From Seminavis robusta (lineage: Eukaryota > Bacillariophyta > Bacillariophyceae > Naviculales > Naviculaceae): a stretch of 37,311 bases of DNA. Below the pieces are notes generated by a model. That model saw only the letters and a program-made list of their open reading frames with translations, made no database searches and was not told where the DNA came from. The stretch's first letter is position 1; every line of letters begins with the position of its first letter. The stretch spans positions 1 to 37,311 of the forward strand of contig CAICTM010001096.1 of assembly GCA_903772945.1 (NCBI GenBank), in the 5' to 3' direction. Position numbers and translations under genes: made by a program. Of this stretch, positions 29,843-37,311 are shown one piece after another.

Positions 29843-31294
29843 ATGAAGTTCTCTCTCGCCTCGTCTCTACTCGTGCCGCTCGCCGTATTGTTGCCCACCG
29901 CTACTACGGCGCAAGGCGACGCCGGTGTTCCCGATGAATTCAAGCCAAAGGATGGTAAAAAGCACCCCCCGGGCTGCTACTTTGCCGAATACTTTGGATC
30001 CGGGACAACACTCGATGAAAGTGGCACGGTAGACTTTTTTGTCGCCCCAAAAGCCAAGACGTACTGCACCACCGTCTGCTTATCGGGACGAACGGCTACC
30101 ACTCTCTATCTCAATTACGGAGGAGCCGCCGCCGGTGATAGCTCGGATACCGAGTACGACTCGACCACATCGTCCGTTTGTGGCATGTCGCTCGATTTCA
30201 AGAGCTACGACGCACAAACCAAGCTCGGATGGAAGATTCAAGCCGCCGATTACGATCATTTGGTCCTCAGTTGCTTTTGTACTGATGATGGTACTATTGA
30301 CTACGCCGATGTGGCCGACACGGTCGTCGATGTGGGTGGGTCCGTCTTGTATTCCATTTACAAGCATGGATGCTTTTCGGAATCCATGGTGGTTTCCGTC
30401 CAGGGCAAGGGAGATGTGCCCATGAAGGAGTTGCAAGTGGGCGATCTCGTCTTGACATCCGACAACCACAAGTATGAGCCCGTATACAGTTTTGGTCATT
30501 ACACGCCTGACAAGACAATGGAGTTTGTTCAGATTGAGTACACTACTACTAGCGGTACTGGTGCTGCGGAAGAGCAGGACGGCAATAAGCAAACTCTGGA
30601 ATTGACGGACAACCACATGATCATGGTACTGGATGACAGCAATGTGGCCCGTGCCACTCGTGCCGACAAGGTCCAAGTCGGAGATCGACTCTGGAAAGTG
30701 GGCGGGGCGACAAAAGAAGTCGCGACAGTGACCACCATTACGATTGACGAGAAGAGGGGTCTCTACATGCCACTCACACCCAGCGGTCAGATTGTGGTGA
30801 ATGGGGTCTTGGCATCCAACTACGTTTCCATCTCGGATACTGTGCCTAGTGTGGTAAGCACGGCGCAATGGTTCTTGCCATTTGCGACGGAACAGACTTT
30901 GTCGCATTGGTTTCTTTCTCCCTACCGAATGCTTTGTCTGGGGATCAGTTCTAGCTTTTGCGACGTTCAGCAAGGAAATGGTGGGAACAAGGATCAGAGT
31001 ACCGTCAGCGAGGATGACAAAGATGATGAAGGAATCATTACTTGGCTCATGATAGGTCACAAGATGGCAGAGCTTGCAGAGTTGTTGCCTGCTTTGGTCC
31101 AGGCGGTTGTCATTGGTGTGCCCATGTTTGCAATCTTTGCTTTCTTTAATATCGTGGAGACCGTGTTCCTTGGACCAGCCATGGCTCCTTGCCTGTTTCT
31201 CTTGACGGCAGTGCTGGTTGCAATGGTGAAGAAGCGCCAGCAGAACTATGGTAAAGCTGGTAATGGTGAGCTGAAGCTTCCCTTGTTGGGGTAA
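29843..31294 (+). CDS. Secreted/membrane protein with Hedgehog/intein (Hint) domain
   Basis: The 483-residue protein starts at MKFSLASSLLVPLAVLLPTATTAQ, a clear signal peptide, which is why the longer frame from 29708 was not used. Residues about 25-170 form a Cys-containing extracellular domain, possibly WSC-like (GCYFAEYFGSG, CTTVCLSG, CGMSLDF, LVLSCFC). The Hint domain begins at GCFSESMVVSVQGKG with the key Cys at about residue 177. It continues with MKELQVGDLVLT, then LTDNHMIMV with the TxxH motif (Thr255, His258), then VQVGDRLW and VVNGVLASNYV. In Hedgehog and inteins this fold cuts the chain before the Cys; the residues needed are present, so self-processing is plausible but unproven. 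The C-terminus has two membrane segments (LVQAVVIGVPMFAIFAFF, CLFLLTAVLVAMV), unlike secreted Hedgehog tails. Confidence 0.9.
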   Translation: MKFSLASSLLVPLAVLLPTATTAQGDAGVPDEFKPKDGKKHPPGCYFAEYFGSGTTLDESGTVDFFVAPKAKTYCTTVCLSGRTATTLYLNYGGAAAGDSSDTEYDSTTSSVCGMSLDFKSYDAQTKLGWKIQAADYDHLVLSCFCTDDGTIDYADVADTVVDVGGSVLYSIYKHGCFSESMVVSVQGKGDVPMKELQVGDLVLTSDNHKYEPVYSFGHYTPDKTMEFVQIEYTTTSGTGAAEEQDGNKQTLELTDNHMIMVLDDSNVARATRADKVQVGDRLWKVGGATKEVATVTTITIDEKRGLYMPLTPSGQIVVNGVLASNYVSISDTVPSVVSTAQWFLPFATEQTLSHWFLSPYRMLCLGISSSFCDVQQGNGGNKDQSTVSEDDKDDEGIITWLMIGHKMAELAELLPALVQAVVIGVPMFAIFAFFNIVETVFLGPAMAPCLFLLTAVLVAMVKKRQQNYGKAGNGELKLPLLG

Positions 31295-31468
31295 GAGCTG
31301 CATGGATGAAAGTTGCAGCTATTTCTGTCTGCACGTATGTTGAAGGTACTGATTTTGATGCCTAGCTATAAGATAATGAACACAAGACATGTTGGAGAGT
31401 ATAGAATTAGCTGGTTCACTCACCTCTCAAGCAATCTCCAAGCAGTAAATAAATAACTATAAAGGGGA

Positions 31469-33352
31469 TTAAGTGAAAGGAACGTCACTAGGTAACGTCC
31501 GCTTGTAGAAGGTAGGGAAAGGGATCCAAGGGTTCAGGGCGTGACGTAGGCAAATATGGATTGCAAGTACTGAGGATGGGGATGAGCCGGAGGAATAGAG
31601 GGATCGAGCTTGGCGTGTAATGGCGCGTTGAAAGTGTTGTGCCAAGTGCGTAGACAGATTGAGGGCGAGTGATTGGTGTGCCCAGCGTGAAGGTGTGTAG
31701 GGTTGGGTGTCAATGGAGTAGTTGGTGGAAGTGACGAAGTGTGTATCGGCGGTGGGGAGGATGGCGGTAGGGGCTGAAAGGAGTTGGGCGTAGGAGCGTT
31801 GGGAGTGGGTTGGTAGTTTGTCAGACCATGGGGGTGCTGGGAGGGGGGATGGTTGGCGAGAGGAGCCATAGAGGAGAGCATGGGCAAAGGGGCCTAGTCC
31901 GAGAAATGGGTCAACCGTGAAGAGGATGACACCTGCATTTTGGAGAGCTGTAAAGTAGTGAGCAGGGACAGTGCGAGATTTTGTTGTGAGCTTACTTCGG
32001 ATCGACTTGAGATGGGCCTGGGAAAGGGTTTTGGGTTGATGGGCAGGGGACAGTTGTAGATGGGCGTTGCCAGGATGCAAGGGTGCAAGGGTGCGGGCCA
32101 TGGTGGTAGGGAGGGAGGCAATGTGGTTTGGGCCAACATTGATGCCGGTGGTAGCATAGCGTAGGTTTCTGGTAGTGAAGACTAGGAATGCTGTGATGGA
32201 GAAGACAGAGTGGTTGCGAGTGCCCAAGCCACCAGCAGATACAGGGAGATGTAGGAGGTGTTGGGAGACAGGCGGTAGGGATGTGGCTGCACCAAGTTGT
32301 GATAGGAAGGAGTGGGATGCAGTAGAGATGGTGGACTGGAATGGAGAGTGCCAGTCAAAGAGGGTGGAGAAGGTGATGGTGGTGGGGTCCAAGTGGTAGT
32401 AGACATCGGAGGTGAGGAGATGCTGGATGGAAGGCAGGGCGCAAGAGTGAAAGAGGAGGCACTTGGTGTGGTGGTGCTGGCCCACAGCTTGGAGAGGTTG
32501 GTGGTGTATTTGGTGGCAGCTTGGGTGAGGTATTGGTCAGCAAAGGCCTTGGAGCCAAGGGGTTGGCCAAGGAATCGCACGCCAAGGAATCGCACACCAG
32601 TGGTGATTTCTGGGTTGACAAGGGAGCCTGCTTGGTGTTGGATGAAGAGAACGGCAGCCTGGACATGGGGGTCTGTGGAGGGGGTGCGTGAAGTGCTGGT
32701 GAGTAGTTTGGTTCTGGAGTAGTTCAGCTGGAGCCCTGGGGGTTTACCTTCGGTCTGGAAAGTATCAAGGAAAGGGACAATGTCTGGGGAGAGGATGAAG
32801 GTGTTGGCGTCATCAACGTAGGCGGAGACAGTCACATGGGAGCCAATGCCATCATCGCCTGTGTCACCGTTGGTAAGTCGGAGGGTAGCTTTTTGTTGTA
32901 GGAGGGTGAGAAGCTTGGACAGTATACGAGGCAAAGGCAGAAGACAGAGGCAGTAGCAGCCAGGGGGCAGCCTTGGGCGTGGCCCATTCTGGTCTGTGGA
33001 TCTTGGACTTGGGATCCCCAAAGAAGACCATATGATGGTTTTCGTTGATGTGTTGTATTTGTTGGGTGGTGGGTCTCCTTTGTTGTGGGCTTGGTTGTGG
33101 GCTCCTGCTTGCCAGGTCAGAGAGGCAGTTACCAATGACAACAGATTGCATTGGATTATAGGAATGGAGAAAGCACCTGATGAGTGCCCTGATGATCCTG
33201 TGCTGATGGTTGCCATAATCTATGGAAGCTTTTTGGCTGTAGCTGTTGAAACAAGCTATTGCAGCCGTTTCATCACACCAGACTCGAACATTGGCATGAT
33301 GCAGATTTGGAACCTGCTGGATAAGGTTGAGACGCAGTAGTGTATCTACCAT
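31469..33352 (-). pseudogene. Decayed non-LTR (LINE-like) reverse transcriptase
   Basis: Reverse-transcriptase motifs are spread over three frames on the minus strand. GHAQGCPLAATASVF (around 32958-32981; compare the usual QGxPLxP) lies in one. SAYVDDANTFIL (YVDD catalytic box at 32820-32809), with LQLNYSRTKLL following, lies in a second. The C-terminal part LPVSAGGLGTRNHSVFSITAF (compare LPxxxGGLGxxS of LINE enzymes) lies in a third, ending at the stop near 31469. At least two frameshifts therefore separate the boxes, so no active enzyme is made. Upstream sequence to about 33352 (NENHHMVFFGDPKSK) belongs to the same element. No endonuclease domain, poly-A tail or target-site duplication was recognised. 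It copies RNA to DNA in living relatives. Confidence 0.85.
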
Positions 33353-33664
33353 CCTGATGGTTGATGGTCCTTCTCTCAGCTAGCTAATGCTAACGATGAA
33401 CATGTCCCTCAGCCAGCAGCAGAGTGTGGCACAGAATCTGGCAAATGAATGGGATTGATTCTTTTTGCAGTGCTGTGGGATTGACGACGCAGACAAGTCC
33501 CGAACCATTTTAATTATTTATTTACTGAGTTCTTGCCGTTGCCTCGTTGTTTCATTTCATGCCCCACAAAGATGAGGGTGTTGCATGGATGTCTTTGCTA
33601 GCTTGGAGTGTAGGATTACACACACATGTATGCTCCGTTCAGGCAATGATATTATAAGCAAGCC
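33353..33664. other. Intergenic/leader region of the UBZ-like gene
   Basis: About 310 bases without a gene of its own, joining the retroelement relic to the next ATG. It contains CAGCTAGCTAATGCTAACG near 33379 and otherwise nothing I can name. Confidence 0.4.
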
Positions 33665-36028
33665 ATGTCGTCTCCTTCGTCTGCCTCCAAAACGAACTGC
33701 AGTGGGAGCAGCCAGCTGTCCACTTCTACTGCCAGTACCCCCAGCAGTACTGTTAGTAGTACATGTACGGGGAGTCCCTTCAAGAAGAATGCGTTCAATG
33801 TGCTGATGCAGAGTTCCGCTCGTTCCCCTAGTCGTAAGAAGAAACGAAGCTCCAGTAGTACTGGTAGTGGCTCTGCTAGAAAGAGCAGCAGCAGCAGTGT
33901 GAGTCCTTCCAAGAAGAAGAAACCAAGGACAACTACTAGTAGTAGATCTAGTGGTAGGTCGAGTACTAGTAGTGGTAACGGTGGTGGTGGCATTGGATTT
34001 GTGGAGTGTCCTTTGGGCTGTGGTCGCCATGTGGCCAATCTGGAACATTCCATCAATCGCCATTTGGATTTTCAATGTACAGTCATGAAGCAGCAACGAT
34101 TGCAAGCTAAGCAACAGCCTGAGCCACCACTTAGTTCACAAACTGAACCAGAAAATGGAGAACCTGAACCAGAATTTCAGGAGCCAAGTCAGCAAGAAAT
34201 TGAAGAACCTGATCCAATCGTCATGAAACAAGAAGAAGAATCTATGCATACATGTATAGATAGTCCAATCAAAGCGGAACAAGATGAGGATTCTGACAAA
34301 GCAGAAGAGTCTTGCACACCCAATCTGTCTAGTAGTACAGAGGCCCATCAAAACACTGATTCTGCAATGACCAGCAAAACTACTATTGAAGATCACAACA
34401 ACCTGGATGTGGGACATGCCTTGTTAATGCTCCATGCTTCATCCATTGTTTCACCTGAAAATTCACAACCACAACCAACACCACTCCCTCCCATTGATCA
34501 ACAGACTGTCACTCAAGAACACCAAACGCAACAGCAAGAATCAACGCCGTCACCCAATAGTGCCACCGACGATAAGAAACAAACTAACGTATTTGCCCAC
34601 ATGATGCAACAATCCAGCAAAGTTTTCGCTTCCGCAAACAGCACCAAACAAGTACAACAGCACTTGACACTCCACTATGACCCCAACAATAAGGATTCCT
34701 TAGAATTCTCTTGGAACCTACAGGTAATCGACAATGATAACAACCATCCACAGCAGGAACCACCACCTCTTTGGTCGTGTGACTCGAAACTCAAGGACAA
34801 GGAAACCGATCCACACACTACCATTGCCTTGACGGTATCCGTCACTTCCAACGACACTCTTGCCAATTCTACACAAGACGATCATCGATGGGTTCGAAAA
34901 CATTCCCGACTATCCGTACCCGTACTCAAATCCATTTTACAAAAATCCGTTCGGAGACGACGGCCACTACCCAGTGTACGTGTCGCCATGGAACTCATGG
35001 ATAAGGCACTGGGCGAATTCCTCAGACGATTGCCCATTATCGTATTGGAAGACTCCACCCTGCATCCAGATTATCCCTTGCTCATTTGGGCCATGGTGGC
35101 ACATAGCAAGGGGTTCTTTGATATTGATACAACTGATGCACCAGACAACGAGGACAATGCCACCAAAAGTCGCTGGAACGTGATTCGGGCACTCCAGTTG
35201 CGACTCTTGCGCATTGTCTATCAAGTGGCGTCGTGTCCCGTACAGGATCATCTCTCTTCGCAGAAACAAGACCCGAATGACGAAGCATCACCCACCTCCG
35301 CAGGTCAAGGACAGACACCAATCAACAACGCCACGAAGCCCTGCTTGTCCAACCCATTCCTTGTGTGCGAGGTGGCAACAACAGGCAAGTCAACGGAATC
35401 GGACAGCACTATGACGAGGAAACGCGATGGAACAGACCCGGTGGTGACAAAGCAGCAACCACAGGATCAGCAATCGTCACAAAAACAACTACAACTTTCT
35501 ATCTGGGCCATGCTAGTGCGAGCCAAGTACGGTGGCATGTCGTGCGATGTTCGCATGCTCTATCTTTATGCACAAACATGGCATGATCGATTGCAGCAGG
35601 AAGGCGACGACGCCACTTGGTTAGACGTTCCCAAACGAATGCACGAAAAGGCCGTTGCCGCTTCCACAACGCGTCTAGCATCGACCGACATCTTTTTGGA
35701 ACGGTTGTGCTTGCCAGATATTTGCCGACAAGGAGTGGACTTTCATTGCAGCAACATCATCCCGACATTGTTGCAGGACTCGCAACTCCGAACGGCGGTT
35801 CAGCAAATGGCCGACGGGATGGAATGTAGTGCCGAAACTCTCCTCCAACGAATCATTTGGAAGTTTTCGGCTGGGGTAAACCTGCGAAGGCCTCTGGCCA
35901 CGGAAAGCAAGAAGGGTGGACGATCCAATCAGCATCAAGATCAAGTCTTGAACCAATTTTGGAAGGATGTCCTCGACGACTTGGTGACCGCATTTCAAAC
36001 CAAGTATCTCGGAGAACGCTTGCGATGA
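33665..36028 (+). CDS. 787-residue protein with UBZ4-like zinc finger and conserved C-terminal domain (function unknown)
   Basis: Residues 1-110 are Ser/Lys-rich with basic clusters (SRKKKR, SKKKKPR), likely nuclear localisation signals. FVECPLGCGRHVANLEHSIN followed by RHLDFQC (112-138) resembles a RAD18-type UBZ4 ubiquitin-binding finger, with ligands Cys115, Cys119, His133 and Cys138. Both spacings are one residue longer than usual (Cx3C, Hx4C). Residues 140-400 are acidic, Gln/Pro-rich and probably disordered. A structured, probably helical domain follows: LSVPVLKSILQKSVRRRRPL and FLRRLPIIVLEDSTLHPDYP (about 405-480), then IWAMLVRAKYGGMSCDVRML (about 610-630) and a C-terminal part to 787. 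I do not recognise it. UBZ4 fingers occur in DNA-damage-tolerance proteins (RAD18, WRNIP1, FAN1, SNM1A), so a role in genome maintenance is plausible but inferred. The frame is intact, without introns. Confidence 0.8.
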   Translation: MSSPSSASKTNCSGSSQLSTSTASTPSSTVSSTCTGSPFKKNAFNVLMQSSARSPSRKKKRSSSSTGSGSARKSSSSSVSPSKKKKPRTTTSSRSSGRSSTSSGNGGGGIGFVECPLGCGRHVANLEHSINRHLDFQCTVMKQQRLQAKQQPEPPLSSQTEPENGEPEPEFQEPSQQEIEEPDPIVMKQEEESMHTCIDSPIKAEQDEDSDKAEESCTPNLSSSTEAHQNTDSAMTSKTTIEDHNNLDVGHALLMLHASSIVSPENSQPQPTPLPPIDQQTVTQEHQTQQQESTPSPNSATDDKKQTNVFAHMMQQSSKVFASANSTKQVQQHLTLHYDPNNKDSLEFSWNLQVIDNDNNHPQQEPPPLWSCDSKLKDKETDPHTTIALTVSVTSNDTLANSTQDDHRWVRKHSRLSVPVLKSILQKSVRRRRPLPSVRVAMELMDKALGEFLRRLPIIVLEDSTLHPDYPLLIWAMVAHSKGFFDIDTTDAPDNEDNATKSRWNVIRALQLRLLRIVYQVASCPVQDHLSSQKQDPNDEASPTSAGQGQTPINNATKPCLSNPFLVCEVATTGKSTESDSTMTRKRDGTDPVVTKQQPQDQQSSQKQLQLSIWAMLVRAKYGGMSCDVRMLYLYAQTWHDRLQQEGDDATWLDVPKRMHEKAVAASTTRLASTDIFLERLCLPDICRQGVDFHCSNIIPTLLQDSQLRTAVQQMADGMECSAETLLQRIIWKFSAGVNLRRPLATESKKGGRSNQHQDQVLNQFWKDVLDDLVTAFQTKYLGERLR

Positions 36029-36411
36029 CGTGCTTGCTTTTGTGACGACGTGAGCTAGCCTCGCAGTCTTTCGCAACACGATTGGAGGGTGTTGGATGGG
36101 GGCCACAAAGATGACATTAAAGGATCTCCGCGCTCGGTCTTTCGTCATCTCCGCAGCTTCGATGGGGCAGGCAGACACAGATGCTGCGAACAGTCAACTT
36201 GGTTATCAGGCTTCATGGAGATCAACAATATGTGATGCTACTATTACAGGCAAATGCTAGCTAACCGCTGAGAGCCTGATCAAGATCAATTGTGACGGTC
36301 ACATCAAGACGCAAACCCCGAACAAGTCAGCACCATTATGGGTAGCGGGAATCCTCCTGGCTCTTCTTGAAGCGCCTCTCCCGGAGGTGGCATCTGCTTC
36401 ACGATGACTAT
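36029..36411. other. Intergenic region between convergent genes
   Basis: This holds the 3' flanks of the UBZ-like gene (plus) and the solute-binding-protein-like gene (minus). The minus-strand frame that overlaps the UBZ-like gene end (35675-36178) is a shadow. No repeat or RNA is recognised. Confidence 0.45.
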
Positions 36412-37311
36412 CTAGTACTCCAGCAACCCTGGTATGATTGGAATCAAAGGGGAAGGGTTCGCGCCGTCAAAAAGCAGATTCCTTCCTTGTCTTGGAATAG
36501 TTTCTGGAACAGTGCGATTCCAGATATCGGCATAGTCGCCAACATCGTTCACAGCATCGCGGAATATGCGACTGAGTTCAATTCCGTACAGAGAGACAGC
36601 AGGCATTTTGTTGGATGTCTCCTTTGTGATTCCATTTTCTTCAGCAAAGATAATGGCTTCCACAATCCATTTTACTACCGTTGCCCATTCATGATCGGAT
36701 TGCCGAGTGGCCAAGCAACGGTTGGATAGCATGTTGCTGGGGAGGAGCACTTTAAGTCAGCGTGATATTTCATGATCGAGATTGGACAGCAGTTCAAGCA
36801 TGCTTACCTTCCAACGATGTCCACAACAGTGGTAATGTAAAAGTATGGCTGAGAGAATGAGAATCCAACGCCAGTGGTGAGCTCTCTTACTTCAGTTTCA
36901 ATGTTCCACGGAGCACCCGCAAGAATGTCGATTTGTCCGTCTTGCAGCAGTGAAAAGCCCTTTGTGTCATTTGCAACCTTTACTACCTCCAACGTCTCGG
37001 AAGAACCCAGAAGACCGGAGGCTACCGCTTTACAGAATTCCACGTCCATCCCCTGAAGACCCACAAGCCCGTCGGCAAGCTCTTGTTGTTTCTCTACTGC
37101 AGGCACAGATGATGACACACCAACTCCACACCGCAGTCTTCCCCGTCTGATGATCCCTGCCATTGTGCCATTACTCCGTGGAGGAGGTCCCGTTACCTCC
37201 TGGCGTCCAAAAGGACGAGACACGAGAAATCCATTACTGGACTCGTTCACGCCATAATGATACACCATTCGCGGATACAGCTCTGATATGATTCTCCGAT
37301 CGTACATTTCC
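36412..37311 (-). CDS. Family-3 periplasmic-binding-protein-like protein, two exons, partial at right edge
   Basis: Exon A runs from the right edge to 36808 and exon B is 36736-36412. The 71-base intron (36807-36737, GTAAGC...CCCAG) restores phase at GGA-AGC. Exon A has GRLRCGVG, MDVEFCKAVASGLLG and FSLLQDGQIDILAGAPWNIE, the first lobe of bacterial family-3 (AapJ-like) amino-acid-binding proteins (compare DVDFCRAVAAAVFGD, LxSGEVDVLxxxxTxT). Exon B has SDHEWATVVKWIVEAIIFAEENGIT, DYADIWNRTV and GRNLLFDGA, the family's C-terminal end. Roughly 100 residues that normally lie between (most of lobe 2) are missing. A bacterial protein would bind amino acids outside the membrane; a nuclear copy in an alga suggests a sensor-like or transferred protein. 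An ATG at 37307 could be the start, but the frame is open to the edge and the N-terminus looks incomplete. Confidence 0.78.

Noticed and set aside
30080..31303. A 407-codon open frame antisense to the Hint-domain gene
   Set aside because: Its translation is low in recognisable content and rich in His, Arg and Ser, as expected from the complement of a well-biased gene. The sense strand has a signal peptide, Hint motifs and membrane segments.

Overview
The window looks like nuclear DNA of a diatom, probably a pennate one. Coding regions have short GT-AG introns (about 70 to 115 bases), intergenic DNA is wide and repeat-rich, and several protein types fit that group: a plant-like polyamine/amino-acid permease, a Hint-domain secretory protein, and the 27-residue '...NGCPW...NGHLEILKW' repeat family. 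The species is inference. No rRNA, tRNA or CRISPR was seen by eye. The first and last genes both run off the ends, so this may be a whole contig.

Layout. 1-6041: two oppositely oriented halves of a Pif1/Helitron-type helicase around a CpG-poor non-coding block. 6.2-9.6 kb: an HD-domain phosphohydrolase (+) convergent with a two-exon APC permease (-). 9.7-11.1 kb: a trypsin-fold protease-like gene with Cys where Ser is usual, carrying two frame breaks and flanked by a direct repeat left by tandem duplication. 11.1-20 kb: gene-poor DNA with CTAG and ACCGGT microrepeats and two same-strand paralogues of a small protein family I cannot name. 20-24.7 kb: ribosomal protein L10/uL16 (-), a three-exon phosphatidylinositol phosphate kinase (+) and a divergent FKBP-like isomerase (+). 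24.7-27.2 kb: a decamer minisatellite, a fold-back element and a broken 27-residue-repeat gene. 27.7-31.3 kb: a type II membrane sulfotransferase (-) and a secreted or membrane Hint protein (+). 31.5-33.4 kb: a decayed non-LTR reverse transcriptase (-). 33.7-36.0 kb: a 787-residue protein with a UBZ4-like zinc finger (+). 36.4 kb to the end: a family-3 solute-binding-protein-like gene (-) that seems to lack most of its second lobe.

There is no operon logic; the genes are ordinary nuclear neighbours. Most unusual are the small WRMY..LIQTAR family, the H-D-C protease-like gene with an exact 20-base duplicated insertion, the in-frame meeting of the two helicase halves at a GGAT, the UBZ-like protein, and the tetranucleotide tracts that mark gene borders.
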